Made by a program: the position numbers and the translations under genes
DNA from: Bacteroidota bacterium
GTDB taxonomy: Bacteria; Bacteroidota; Bacteroidia; J057; JADKCL01
Length of the DNA stretch: 64,000 bases
Reading direction: 5' to 3'
Assembly (NCBI GenBank): GCA_016718825.1
Contig: JADKCL010000035.1
Coordinates: forward strand, 1 to 64,000
Shown here: positions 47,385 through 56,761 of the stretch, one piece after another
Numbering within the stretch: position 1 is the stretch's first letter
Layout of the letters: every line of letters starts with the position of its first letter
The notes under the pieces: generated by a model
Told to the model about the DNA's origin: nothing
Databases searched by the model: none
What the model saw: the letters and a program-made list of their open reading frames with translations, nothing else

Positions 47385-47579
47385 TCACTTACGCGCGGCC
47401 TTCCTTTGAACTGCCTGCCGATCTTGGGCGGGGAGGGGTTTCTGCGCGGTTTTCCTTTGCTTGGGTTCGTTGGGGTCCATGAAAGGATCGGCCGCCTCAG
47501 CTGCATCGTCTTCCGCGTGGGCTGATTTCCAGAGCAGAAAGCCAATCGGGAGGAACAGCCAAATGGCGGTGCTACCCAC
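47385..47579 (-). CDS. Possible 64-aa membrane-anchored basic protein
   Basis: From a GTG, the ORF encodes one hydrophobic helix (TAIWLFLPIGFLLW), an acidic segment (AEDDAAEAADPF) and a Lys/Arg/Gln-rich tail ending in QRKAARK. The ordered charge pattern favours a real small protein. The start is uncertain, since the frame is open further upstream without an ATG. Confidence 0.35.
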   Translation of the reverse strand: MGSTAIWLFLPIGFLLWKSAHAEDDAAEAADPFMDPNEPKQRKTAQKPLPAQDRQAVQRKAARK

Positions 47580-47650
47580 ACAATGTGAAAAAGAACCAAG
47601 AAAAACTGCGCAACCTTATTCTTGCAACAACCACGCTTGGGTCAAATTTT

Positions 47651-48619
47651 TCATTCGGATTTCAACTTGCCTTTTTCTTTCTTTTTGAAGTAGCCTTTGA
47701 GGAGGAAATTGTGCTGCACGGCAAGCAAGTCTTCGTCCAATTTCAACGAACTGCTCTCCAAATTTTTCAGTGTTTCCTTCAAATGCTTGCCTGCTGCTTC
47801 ATCGTGCAACAATACGCCCATCGTCGTGTTGGGATTGTTAGTTGTTGCTTTCAAATCAGCAACCAATACGGCTGCGGTATCCGCGATTTGCTGGATTTGC
47901 AAGACCGATTTTTTGAGGGAATGGAAGACAACGGTATCCGTCGTCAATTCATTGGCGAGCGTTCCCTTTTTGTTCAATCCCTCTGTGAAGGTTGAAAGCG
48001 AACCGATCATTTGATCGGCCTTTCCTGCAGCACTTTTCAGTGCTATGGTGGCCGCGTCGAGCTGAAGGTAGATGTCTTCATCATTCAGCAATTTGCCAAC
48101 GGTTCCTTCGCCATCTGCAAGTTTCTTGCTGATGCTTTTGAAATCATTGGTGATCTCGAGAATGTTTGTATTGTTGGCCTGCAAAGTGTTGATCATGTCT
48201 TCGGTGGTAAATGTCTTTTCGACGCCCAGCGTATCACCTTCGGCAATCTCAGGCAACAATGCAGTTCCCCCATAAATCACGAGAATTTTGTTTCCAATGA
48301 GGCCGTCTGTGCTGATTTTAACAAGCGCATCTTTCCGGATATATTGCGTCACACTTTCGTCGATGTTCATTTCCACGAGAACTTTCTTTTGGGAGAAAAA
48401 TTCGACTTTGCCTACCACGCCAATCTTTACACCGGAAAACCATATATTATTTCCCTTTTGCAACCCACTTACCTCATCAAAAAGGACCATTACGTTGATC
48501 TTCGTTTTGAAAGTTTCGTGCAGATTGCCGATGGCGAGAATGCCCACGATGAGAAATCCCAATCCGAAAAAGACAAAGATGCCGACAATGACTGCGCGTT
48601 TATTGGATGAATCACTCAT
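47651..48619 (-). CDS. mlaD: MlaD-family (MCE) substrate-binding protein
   Basis: This 322-aa protein has one N-terminal membrane helix (about residues 9-30) followed by an MCE domain (about 38-115: VMVLFDEVSGLQKGNNIWFSG, split here as the strand and the G-V-K-I-G-V-V-G-K turn). A long helical C-terminus (about 150-310) is rich in Asn, Thr and Lys. MCE proteins form the periplasmic ring or tube that carries phospholipids between membranes. It is the last gene of a minus-strand operon mlaE-mlaF-mlaD, three bases after mlaF. Confidence 0.92.
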   Translation of the reverse strand: MSDSSNKRAVIVGIFVFFGLGFLIVGILAIGNLHETFKTKINVMVLFDEVSGLQKGNNIWFSGVKIGVVGKVEFFSQKKVLVEMNIDESVTQYIRKDALVKISTDGLIGNKILVIYGGTALLPEIAEGDTLGVEKTFTTEDMINTLQANNTNILEITNDFKSISKKLADGEGTVGKLLNDEDIYLQLDAATIALKSAAGKADQMIGSLSTFTEGLNKKGTLANELTTDTVVFHSLKKSVLQIQQIADTAAVLVADLKATTNNPNTTMGVLLHDEAAGKHLKETLKNLESSSLKLDEDLLAVQHNFLLKGYFKKKEKGKLKSE

Positions 48620-48622
48620 GCC

Positions 48623-49402
48623 TTATTGGATAAAATTGTAATTGTAAAAACTTTTGACCTGTTCGTCTTGTGTGTCAAAGACTTCTTCAAATGTGCCAAT
48701 CCCGGAAAACTTTCCATCGAGAAGCATCGCGACACGATCGCCGGTTTCTTTGGCACAGGTCAGGTCGTGTGTGATAATGATCGAACTCGTATTGTAACGT
48801 TCCTGCACGTCGTTGATGAGGTTGTTAATTTCACTGCAGGTGATCGGATCCAATCCGGCGGTCGGTTCATCGTAAAGCATGATCTCCGGTTTAAGGATCA
48901 AGGTACGCGCAATGCCGATTCTTTTCCGTTGTCCGCCAGAAAGGTCGGCAGGCATTTGGCTCATTTTGTCCTTCAAGCCCACCGCCTCCAACACCTCTTC
49001 CACTGCCATGGCGACTTCCTTTTTGCTCAGGTTTTTCTTGTTCATGATCAACGGAAACTCAAGATTTTGCCGGATGTTCATGCTGTCGTAAAGCGCACTG
49101 TTTTGAAATGAAAATCCAATTCGCAGCCGCAAAGCATTCAGGTCTTTCTCCTTGAGCTGATCCACCCGTTGACCTAATACGACGACTTCGCCGCTATCGG
49201 GCTTCAGCAAGCCTACCAAAATCTTGATCAAAACAGACTTACCCGAGCCTGATTTTCCGAGGACTGCGACATTCTCCCCTTTGTAAATATTGAGTGTAAC
49301 GCCTTTTAATACGTCCAATTCTCCGAATGATTTGTACACATCCTTGAGGGCAATTACCGAGACTTCGCGGTCGATGGTATGAAGAGCGACTTGGGTTTCC
49401 AT
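48623..49402 (-). CDS. mlaF: Mla-type ABC transporter ATP-binding protein
   Basis: This 259-aa ATPase has Walker A GKSGSGKS (about residues 50-57), Q-loop region FSFQNSALYDSM, signature LSGGQRKRIGIART and Walker B IMLYDEPTAGLDP, followed by the His switch IIITHDL. Length and motifs are those of MlaF/Ttg2A, which powers phospholipid transport across the envelope. It starts three bases after the permease stop. Confidence 0.96.
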   Translation of the reverse strand: METQVALHTIDREVSVIALKDVYKSFGELDVLKGVTLNIYKGENVAVLGKSGSGKSVLIKILVGLLKPDSGEVVVLGQRVDQLKEKDLNALRLRIGFSFQNSALYDSMNIRQNLEFPLIMNKKNLSKKEVAMAVEEVLEAVGLKDKMSQMPADLSGGQRKRIGIARTLILKPEIMLYDEPTAGLDPITCSEINNLINDVQERYNTSSIIITHDLTCAKETGDRVAMLLDGKFSGIGTFEEVFDTQDEQVKSFYNYNFIQ

Positions 49403-49405
49403 GTT

Positions 49406-50209
49406 TCAGTAGTAACGTATCCAATTGGAAACCTGCACAATAAGGATCTCCTCAATAAAAATCAGGAACATGGCCATGACCACCGCTTGATTGGCAGCCT
49501 TGCCAACACCCCGCGTTCCTTGCGTTGCATAAAAGCCTTTGTAGCAACCAACCATGCCGATGGTAAACCCAAAAACGACCGCTTTGACGACGGAGGTAAA
49601 AAGATCCAGAAATTGCAGGCTGGAGAATGAACTTTTAAAGAAGGCAATAAAACTGGTCGATTCTTCCGAATGAACATTGACATACGAACCCAGCAAACCA
49701 ACCGTAATGCAATAAAATGAAAGCACCGGAATCGTAATCATGGTCGCCGTGACCCTTGTGACCACCAAGTACTTGAAAGGATTGATGGCCGACACTTCCA
49801 TGGCGTCAATCTGCTCGGTGACTTTCATGGAGCCAAGTTCGGCGCCGATACTCGAACCCGCCTTTCCGGCACAAATCAAAGCCGTCACGAGTGATCCCAA
49901 CGCTTTCACAATTGCAACGCCCATCATCGAAGGCAACCATGAAGCAGCACCAAAGTCTTCCAACGATGGACGCGATTGTTTGGTAAACACGATTCCGATG
50001 ATGAATCCGGTGAGCGTGATCAGCGTCAATGACTTTAACCCGATTTCAAAACATTGATGGATGATTTCCTTGAAGTGAAAAGGTGGTTGGAGGGCTTGTT
50101 TGAAAAACTGAAGTACAAACCGGTAGGCCTTGGCAAAACCTGCAAAGAGTTCGTCAAATCCTTTGGAAATCACATATTTTCTGGCAGGCGTCTTAACTCC
50201 GGAATTCAT
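49406..50209 (-). CDS. mlaE: Mla-type ABC transporter permease
   Basis: This 267-aa integral membrane protein has about five helices and the MlaE hallmark segments ALICAGKAGSSIGAELGSMK, VTEQIDAMEVSAINPFKYLV and VVFGFTIGMVGCYKGF. It is the first gene of the operon mlaE-mlaF-mlaD and probably extracts or delivers phospholipids at the inner membrane together with the next two products. The start is the ATG at 50209, giving a normal length; in-frame basic residues precede the first helix. Confidence 0.96.
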   Translation of the reverse strand: MNSGVKTPARKYVISKGFDELFAGFAKAYRFVLQFFKQALQPPFHFKEIIHQCFEIGLKSLTLITLTGFIIGIVFTKQSRPSLEDFGAASWLPSMMGVAIVKALGSLVTALICAGKAGSSIGAELGSMKVTEQIDAMEVSAINPFKYLVVTRVTATMITIPVLSFYCITVGLLGSYVNVHSEESTSFIAFFKSSFSSLQFLDLFTSVVKAVVFGFTIGMVGCYKGFYATQGTRGVGKAANQAVVMAMFLIFIEEILIVQVSNWIRYY

Positions 50210-50444
50210 TTTTCAGCTGAGAGGTGATCAAAACCTGATCGCTGCAAATTTGGAAATACCTTGCTGGGAAAAACTTACACAGCTTTGGAAATTGGTTACA
50301 TCAATCACTTGTGGGGGTTGATGGAATTGAGATGATGGATCGCCGACACGACCACTGTTTTATCCGGGGGAATTCGGCGGCAAGCCTTCCTTGCACATCT
50401 TTTCTAAGTAGTGTTTGGTTCGTTGAAGGGAGAGCAAAAAATCA

Positions 50445-50795
50445 TTGAAATCAACGATACCCAAAGCAAAAACCGCGCTGTCTCTTCGAATTGTGAAAAC
50501 TAGAGTTACCCCATTTGATGACAATCCCCAGCGACGCGATGGGCTCTCGATGCTCATCAACTCCATGGGATTGATGGAATGCGTCGGTAGTTTCAACGAT
50601 TGCCGTGACGTGATTGCCAATGTCGAGGCGACCAAGCCCGACGTCGTACGCATGGACATCGACATGCCCTTTGTGAATGGCATTGAAGGTGTGCGGTTGA
50701 TCCGTACCAAGTTTCCGGACTTGAAGGTGCTGATGCAAACCGTCGGTGGGGCGGTTTCCGTGGCGATCAAGGAGGGTTTGGTCGATCAAAAATAA
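50445..50795 (+). pseudogene. Truncated response-regulator receiver relic
   Basis: This 116-codon ORF reads as most of a NarL/FixJ-type receiver domain: DDNPQRRDGLSMLINSMGL, then PDVVRMDIDMP with the phospho-acceptor Asp, and GIEGVRLIRTKFPDLKVLM. It then runs into unrelated sequence and stops. The last receiver strands and the entire LuxR-type DNA-binding domain are missing. Just downstream is a LytS-type kinase with its own LytTR regulator, so this is a relic rather than a partner. Confidence 0.6.
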
Positions 50796-50898
50796 CCCTT
50801 CGAATGGGATCCGGCTGTCGCTTCCTTCCTGAAATGCGGAAATGTGCCAAGTTTCGTTACCTTTCGGAATCAAAGGATCGGGAGTCTTGGCAACCGCA

Positions 50899-53781
50899 GT
50901 GAAATTCAGGAGCTTGCTATTTTGGGCCGTTTGGGGTCTATTATCGGGAATGGGGGCAAATTTGCTGCATGCCCAGCAGCCTGCGTATTTCATTCTTGGC
51001 GAGGATGAATTCAAGGGATTGCAAATCTATGACGTGATCCAGGACCAGCAAGACAACTATCTCATCTCCACCAACGAAGGCATTTACTACTATGACTACC
51101 AACACTTTGCCAGGATTGGATGCAGTGAAGCCAAAAGCAATTCCGTTTTCAATTTTGTAGCGGATGCCGACGGAAACGTCTATTGCTGCAACCTCAACCA
51201 CCAAATTTTCAGCATTCGGAATGGCGCCTGTGCGTTGCTTTATGAACTCCAAGACGACGAGGTTAGTTCCGATATCAGCTTGGCGATTGGCCCGGATAAC
51301 AACCTGATTGCGGCAGCAAAAAAGGTGATTGTAATCGATTCCGAGGGAAAAGCCCTCCGCAGATTTGGCTATCCTGCCAGTCATTGCGGACAGCCTTTCA
51401 CCTTGAAAAACCGCTTCGTGATCTACCATCTACCTGGCAGAGACTCCGTTATCATTGTGAATCCGAATGGATTTACGACCCAACAGGTCATCGGTTTGGA
51501 CCCATCCATGGAGAAGCTTGGACTGCTTTCCTTCTTCAGAATCGGAGGGAACAGCTATGCTCTCGATTTGTCCTCCAAAGGTTTGTATGCCTTTGATGAG
51601 CGGCTATTTTCCTTGCGGGTTCTTCCGCACAATCCCGCATTTGAGCGAAGCAAATCATTGAGGTTTTATGGGGTAGGTGACGCGACTTGGGTTGCTGGAA
51701 CTTTGCCCGGAGCCTTTCACTTCAACCAAGCATTGGAATCAGCCCAATTTCCATTGTACTACGAAAAGTACTTTATATCAGATATTTTCCGTGATCGCGA
51801 AGGGAATACGCTCTTGAGCACCTTTGACAATGGCATCCTCGTTGTGCCCGACATGACGATTCCCGATGTGATTGCCTCTTTTCGGGATGACCCTGTGACT
51901 GCTCTTCATGTGGACCCTGCAACAGGCATCCTCTATCTCGGCTCTTCCAAAGGCGTGCTGATGCGCTATGACGACCATCAACTGACGATCCTGAAATCCA
52001 ACGGGATGCGTGCTATCGAATGCATGATTGGCAAGGAAGGCTTCCCTTATGTCCTCTATGATGATGGCGCAATCAGAGCCTTGGACAAGCGCACGGGGCA
52101 ATCGATCGACCTCACTACCGCTGCGCTCAAGGATGCTGCGATTGTCCATCCCAAATTGAGTTATCTTGGGACCAACATGGGTTTGCTCAGATGCACTTGG
52201 TCAGAAGACGGATTGCCAGAAGTTACTCCCCTTGAGGGATTTCGGTTTCGCACGCATTTGGTTGAACTTCAAGCGCCTGAAGGTGGCTTAATCGCTTCGA
52301 CCTCCCATGGACTTTTTGCGATTGATTCGAACGAAATTGGAAAAAAAATCCTGTTGGACGGCGAAGATATCTTTCCAACTGCCATGGCGAATTTCCAAGG
52401 GCAGGTCTTGGCCGCAACCCAAAATGATGGTATCCTGATTTTGAAAAACGGCCAAGTCGTTGGGCGCATTTCCCCCAAAAATGATCGTTTGGAGATCCTG
52501 CGAAAGCTTTTTCCGTTTCAAAATACCATCCTCGCAAAATCGTCCCATGCCGTTTACCAATTCTCAAAAAACGGGGAAGTCAAAAAAAACATCAGCAAAG
52601 TCTATGGTTTCCCGGAGTCACGCGTGTTTGATTTTGACTTGCAAGGCGATCGGATTTGGGTAAGCCATGCCGGAGGTGTGCAGGCCGTCGAACTATCGAC
52701 CACCGTATCCAATCAGTCCATGCCTGAATTGCAGCTTGCGCGCATCGACGTCAATGGAAGTCCTGTCACTACGGAATTTGGCACCGAATTCGGAAGTGAC
52801 CAACGGAAATTTCAGTTTTCCCTCGCATTGCCAAGCCTTCGGTACAGACAAAGCGTGCGGCTTCATTACCAATTACAAGGCTACGATGCCGGATGGAATG
52901 TCAAAGCAAACGATGGCAGCGCTATTGTGTACAATGCGCTCGCGCCCGGCAATTATACTTTTTTGGCAAAGGCTGAAAACCAAGGACGATTTGGCAAAAA
53001 CGTTGCCTTTTCCTTCACCATTGCATCGCCTTTCTACACGCGATTTTGGTTTATGAGCATTTGCGCATTGGCCTTCGTGGGACTGGTCATTTTGGTTTTC
53101 CGGAGACAATTGGCCTTGCAGCGTAAAAAAGCACAACAAATCAACGAACTCAACGCCTCCAAACTGACCGCGATTCAGTCGCAGATGAATCCGCACTTTA
53201 TCTTCAATGCGCTCAATTCCATTCAGGATCTGGTTTTGAAAGGGGATGTGGAAAATTCCTATTCCTACATTACGACATTCTCAAATCTTGTGCGCAGCAC
53301 GCTCAACTATTCGGAGAAGGATTTTATTGATTTTGAGCAGGAGATTAAACTGCTCAATCTCTACCTGAGTCTCGAACAACTGCGCTTCAAAAAGAAACTT
53401 GTCTATTCCATTGATACCGATGACATTGACGATATCCAGCTACCGCCTTTGCTGATTCAGCCGTTTGTGGAAAATGCCTTGGTTCATGGCCTTTTACACA
53501 AAGAAGGAGAAAAACGGTTGACGATAAAGTTTGAACTGCGTGAGGCATTGATCTGCATTGTGGAGGACAATGGCATCGGCCGGGAGCGCTCCAAAGCGAT
53601 CAAGGAGCGGCAAAGGTCAGAGCATGAATCCTTTTCGGGTAAGGCAATTCGCAAACGGTTTGACATCTTGAGCGATGTTTTTCAGGGCGAATTTGGCTAT
53701 CATTACGAGGATCTGATGGAAAATGGGCAAGCATCCGGGACAAGAATCACGCTGACGATCCCTGTAAAACGGAACTTTTAG
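50899..53781 (+). CDS. LytS-type sensor kinase with propeller input domain
   Basis: This 960-aa protein (from GTG 50899) has a signal peptide and a long extracytoplasmic region of propeller-like strands (about residues 30-600; repeats of the form 'D-x-x-G-N-x-Y'). A Y_Y_Y-type Ig domain follows (about 620-710, YDAGWNVKA and FLAKAENQGRFG), then one membrane helix (about 718-738). The His-kinase (LytS type) domain has QMNPHFIFNALNSIQDLV, with His766, and an HATPase with VEDNGIGRER. An in-frame ATG at 50842 exists, but the GTG gives the better signal peptide (MKFRSLLFWAVWGLL). The next gene is its LytTR regulator. The input is unknown, often a polysaccharide or envelope signal in this family. 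Confidence 0.88.
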   Translation: MKFRSLLFWAVWGLLSGMGANLLHAQQPAYFILGEDEFKGLQIYDVIQDQQDNYLISTNEGIYYYDYQHFARIGCSEAKSNSVFNFVADADGNVYCCNLNHQIFSIRNGACALLYELQDDEVSSDISLAIGPDNNLIAAAKKVIVIDSEGKALRRFGYPASHCGQPFTLKNRFVIYHLPGRDSVIIVNPNGFTTQQVIGLDPSMEKLGLLSFFRIGGNSYALDLSSKGLYAFDERLFSLRVLPHNPAFERSKSLRFYGVGDATWVAGTLPGAFHFNQALESAQFPLYYEKYFISDIFRDREGNTLLSTFDNGILVVPDMTIPDVIASFRDDPVTALHVDPATGILYLGSSKGVLMRYDDHQLTILKSNGMRAIECMIGKEGFPYVLYDDGAIRALDKRTGQSIDLTTAALKDAAIVHPKLSYLGTNMGLLRCTWSEDGLPEVTPLEGFRFRTHLVELQAPEGGLIASTSHGLFAIDSNEIGKKILLDGEDIFPTAMANFQGQVLAATQNDGILILKNGQVVGRISPKNDRLEILRKLFPFQNTILAKSSHAVYQFSKNGEVKKNISKVYGFPESRVFDFDLQGDRIWVSHAGGVQAVELSTTVSNQSMPELQLARIDVNGSPVTTEFGTEFGSDQRKFQFSLALPSLRYRQSVRLHYQLQGYDAGWNVKANDGSAIVYNALAPGNYTFLAKAENQGRFGKNVAFSFTIASPFYTRFWFMSICALAFVGLVILVFRRQLALQRKKAQQINELNASKLTAIQSQMNPHFIFNALNSIQDLVLKGDVENSYSYITTFSNLVRSTLNYSEKDFIDFEQEIKLLNLYLSLEQLRFKKKLVYSIDTDDIDDIQLPPLLIQPFVENALVHGLLHKEGEKRLTIKFELREALICIVEDNGIGRERSKAIKERQRSEHESFSGKAIRKRFDILSDVFQGEFGYHYEDLMENGQASGTRITLTIPVKRNF

Positions 53782-53843
53782 GCCGTTCCTGAAGAAAATC
53801 CGCTCTTGGTGAATTTCAATGCGAGGTACGTCGGGGGAAATCC

Positions 53844-53851
53844 TAGATTTG
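53844..53851 (+). promoter_or_regulatory. Candidate -7 box before the LytTR regulator
   Basis: TAGATTTG is an exact TAnnTTTG match, six bases before the ATG at 53858. No clear -33 element is seen at the expected distance. It may drive an internal transcript of the regulator alone. Confidence 0.4.
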
Positions 53852-53857
53852 GCACCG

Positions 53858-54601
53858 ATGCAAAAGATAAGAGCAATACTGGTCGATGACGAAGAAAGCG
53901 CAAGAGATGTGCTGGAGAATCTGTTGTTGCGATTTTGCCCTGAAGTCGAACTGGTTGCAAAATGTGAAAATGTCTTGGAAGCAGTCGAAGTCATCAAGGA
54001 ACTCAAGCCCGAATTGGTTTTCCTGGACATCGAAATGCCCAACTATGCTGGATACGAGATCGTCAAATTCTTTCAAGAAATCGAATTTGAGATCATCTTC
54101 GTCACCGCTTACGATCAATATGCCATTCGGGCATTTGAATTGGCAGCAATCGATTATTTGTTGAAGCCGATCGACATTGAGCGACTCAAATCGGCCGTCG
54201 GCAGGGCAAAACAGCAATCAGACATGAAGCAACAGGCCGAGCGCCTGCGGCTGTTGAGTTCGACCCTCGAGACCAACCAAGTCAAGAGTATGCTCGTGAA
54301 TGACAAAGGCTACCAACAGGTGGTTCCATTCGAAAGCATCATTGCGATTGAAGCGCAGGAATCGTATTGCATCCTCTACACGCTCGAGAAAAAACATATC
54401 GTCAGCAAAAATTTGAAGCATTTCGAGACTTTGTTGGAGAGTGTTCCGCAGTTCATTCGCGTACACAAATCCTGGATCATCAACCGTTCCCACCTCGTGC
54501 ATTATTCCCGGACCGACCTGTCGATTGAACTTACCGGCGGAATCGTTGCCAAACTCTCGAAATACAAAAAGGCCGATTTCGAAACCGCCATCACGGGGTA
54601 A
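53858..54601 (+). CDS. LytTR-family response regulator
   Basis: This 247-aa regulator has a receiver domain with VDDEESARD and phospho-acceptor Asp57 in LVFLDIEMP, followed by FVTAYDQYAI and YLLKPID. A LytTR DNA-binding domain (about residues 145-245) shows SIIAIEAQESYCILYT, FIRVHKSWIINRSH and the terminal LSKYKKADFE. It is the cognate partner of the LytS-type kinase ending 76 bases upstream. ATG 53858 is chosen over an in-frame ATG at 53819, which adds an unrelated 13-residue lead. Confidence 0.95.
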   Translation: MQKIRAILVDDEESARDVLENLLLRFCPEVELVAKCENVLEAVEVIKELKPELVFLDIEMPNYAGYEIVKFFQEIEFEIIFVTAYDQYAIRAFELAAIDYLLKPIDIERLKSAVGRAKQQSDMKQQAERLRLLSSTLETNQVKSMLVNDKGYQQVVPFESIIAIEAQESYCILYTLEKKHIVSKNLKHFETLLESVPQFIRVHKSWIINRSHLVHYSRTDLSIELTGGIVAKLSKYKKADFETAITG

Positions 54602-54733
54602 GACGCGCCATCCATGAAGAATTTTGGCTTTTGGTGAAAGCATCCATTCAATTCCCATTGTTGGTGGCTGCGTTCAGGCAGATTGCCTCCCAACGATTTT
54701 TCGCAGCTCTTGCCCCATTGCCCGCCATCACCG

Positions 54734-54740
54734 TACTTTG
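54734..54740 (+). promoter_or_regulatory. Candidate -7-like box before fmt
   Basis: TACTTTG (one base shorter than TAnnTTTG) lies five bases before the fmt ATG, with a TTG 21 bases upstream as a possible -33 element. Confidence 0.35.
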
Positions 54741-54745
54741 CCGCC

Positions 54746-55672
54746 ATGCGCATTGTATTCATGGGTACGCCCGATTTTGCGATTCCCTCCTTGAGGATTT
54801 TGGTCGACAACGGATTTGACGTCGTGGCCGTTGTGACGGCGCCCGACCGCCCGAGTGGGCGCGGCCAACAGCTCACACCTTCGCCGATCAAGGAATTTGC
54901 CGTTTCCAGAGGCCTTTTGGTCTTGCAGCCGGAAAAATTGCGTGATCCCGAATTTCTGGCCGCCTTGGCAGCCACCCAACCCGAGCTTGCTGTCGTCGTC
55001 GCTTTTCGCATGCTGCCGGAAGTCGTCTGGAAACTCCCCAAAAAGGGCACGCTGAACCTCCATGCAGCCTTGTTGCCCGATTACCGCGGTGCAGCCCCGC
55101 TCAATTGGGCCGTGATCAATGGCGAAACCAAAACCGGCGCAACGACCTTCTTCATTGACCAACAGATCGATACGGGCGATATCCTGCTCAAAACAGAAGT
55201 CACCATTCCCCATGAATGGACCGCAGGCGATCTCCACGATGCGATGATGGAACAAGGCGCTGAATTGGTGTTGCGTACCGTCAAAGCCATTGAGGCTGGA
55301 ACGGTGTCGCCACAACCGCAGGACGAATTGGCGTTTTTGCATCCTGCCCCCAAGATCTTCAAGGAGGACTGCCGCATCGATTGGTCCAAAAATGCAGCCG
55401 CGCTGTACAATTTCGTGCGTGGACTCAGCCCCTACCCGACCGCGTGGACGACGCTGAATGGCAAAGTCCTCAAGATTTTCAAAGTCACCGAAGGTGACGA
55501 GACATTCGAAGGAAAGCCGGGAACGCTGAAATTGACGGGGAAAAACGAATTGTGGGTCCGATGCGGCGAAGGCTGCTTGCGCATCGACAATCTGCAATTG
55601 GAAGGCAAAAAACGGATGGATACCGCCGCATTTTTGTTGGGACACCGGGAGGAACTTGGCCATGTGGAATAA
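54746..55672 (+). CDS. fmt: Methionyl-tRNA formyltransferase
   Basis: Fmt formylates initiator Met-tRNA. The 308-aa product has the N-terminal formyltransferase domain with FMGTPDFAIPSL, the 10-formyl-THF segment NLHAALLPDYRGAAPLNWAV (catalytic Asn and His) and the Asp in IDTGDIL. A C-terminal OB-like domain binds tRNA (from about residue 210). The frame extends upstream to 54683, but the ATG at 54746 begins exactly at the conserved MRIVFMGTP. The downstream gene overlaps the stop by 11 bases. Confidence 0.97.
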   Translation: MRIVFMGTPDFAIPSLRILVDNGFDVVAVVTAPDRPSGRGQQLTPSPIKEFAVSRGLLVLQPEKLRDPEFLAALAATQPELAVVVAFRMLPEVVWKLPKKGTLNLHAALLPDYRGAAPLNWAVINGETKTGATTFFIDQQIDTGDILLKTEVTIPHEWTAGDLHDAMMEQGAELVLRTVKAIEAGTVSPQPQDELAFLHPAPKIFKEDCRIDWSKNAAALYNFVRGLSPYPTAWTTLNGKVLKIFKVTEGDETFEGKPGTLKLTGKNELWVRCGEGCLRIDNLQLEGKKRMDTAAFLLGHREELGHVE

Positions 55673-56192
55673 CGGAAAAGCAAGTTTCAGGAGTCAGCAT
55701 TATCCCAGAAGCACCAACACGCTGTTGGTCACGCAGGAATATGCCGGCAGGTACTATTTCGTCTTGCTGTTTATCGTGATGATCGGAGCGGTGATTCGAT
55801 CCTACAACAACAAGGAGATGATCCTTTTCTCGATCATTGCCCTGATATTGAGCGTTCTACTTGGAAATTTATTCGGGCAGGTGAAAATGCGCCGCAGCAT
55901 TGCCGAAATCTTCTTTGTGAACGATGGCTTCTCCATCATTTCCGTTCACGATATTCTTCATAAAAGCCCCAAAAGAAGCTTTCCACTGAAATTTGCGAAT
56001 CCGACCCGAACGGAGAATGCGATTCAATTCCATTTTGAAGACCAGATTTTGCAACTCAAACGTGAGGATTGGGGCGACGAATTTGACCTGATCTGGAATT
56101 GGTTCAACACCGATGTCATGCAATTTGACAGTTATCGGGAGCCTTTTGCCCCGTCAGCAGAGGAAGACGCGGAGGCGTCAGATGAGGATTGA
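55662..56192 (+). CDS. Membrane protein of unknown function, coupled to fmt
   Basis: This 176-aa protein has two adjacent hydrophobic helices at about residues 27-45 and 52-70, then a soluble tail (about 80-176) with a basic then acidic profile ending EEDAEASDED. A TTG at 55656 is in frame, but the ATG at 55662 is used. Its overlap with fmt suggests cotranslation. This PH-like or DUF pattern is not recognised as a named family. Confidence 0.75.
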   Translation: MWNNGKASFRSQHYPRSTNTLLVTQEYAGRYYFVLLFIVMIGAVIRSYNNKEMILFSIIALILSVLLGNLFGQVKMRRSIAEIFFVNDGFSIISVHDILHKSPKRSFPLKFANPTRTENAIQFHFEDQILQLKREDWGDEFDLIWNWFNTDVMQFDSYREPFAPSAEEDAEASDED

Positions 56193-56300
56193 ATCTTCGC
56201 CGGATTATGACTTTTCGTAGAAAACTGCTACTTTCAACCTTCGAATTCAAGAACGGCATTGGGGCAAATTTCAGCCCGAAAGCATGAGAATGGACACAAA

Positions 56301-56687
56301 ATGAAAAAGACAATCGTTACCCTTTTGGCAATCTTTTGGGCTGTTTGGGCCATCGGGCAAGGTGTGACTCCGCCTGCAGCTGCACTCAGCCATATTTCCA
56401 TGACCTTCAATGATCCGGAAGAGGTACGTTGGGACCACGAAGGTGGCCGTTATGAGGCGATGTGGAAGGAAAATGGACGCTGGATGGGTTCCGTTTATGC
56501 AGAAGACGGCACACATTTAACCTCAAGCCGCGAAATTTTTGAATCCGAATTGCCTGAGGCCATGTTGTCCAAAATGAACGCATCCTATCCTGGTGCGCCA
56601 TTTTTGGATGGCCGTAAACGCGAAAATGCCGATGGATCGATCCGTTACCAAGTCGAGGTAAAGTCGGTACGGATGCCAAAATGCTGA
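56301..56687 (+). CDS. PepSY-like (DUF2874) secreted protein, 3' frameshifted
   Basis: The product has a signal peptide (LLAIFWAVWAIGQ) and a PepSY-like fold of about 90 residues: the pattern VRWDHEGGRYEAMWKENGRW, then ELPEAMLSKMNASYPG and RYQVEVK. As read it ends at 128 aa with SVRMPKC. If one A is added to the AAA at 56660-56662, the frame continues as VGTDAKMLILDLPAPVKSED to a stop at 56723-56725, a natural family-like end (beta strand then short tail). A homopolymer base-call or a real mutation is therefore likely. These proteins are often periplasmic, with unknown function. Confidence 0.75.
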   Translation: MKKTIVTLLAIFWAVWAIGQGVTPPAAALSHISMTFNDPEEVRWDHEGGRYEAMWKENGRWMGSVYAEDGTHLTSSREIFESELPEAMLSKMNASYPGAPFLDGRKRENADGSIRYQVEVKSVRMPKC

Positions 56688-56761
56688 TTTTGGACCTTCC
56701 TGCCCCTGTCAAATCCGAAGACTGATTCCCCGTCTTTTCTATCGCTCCAACGCCATCGATT

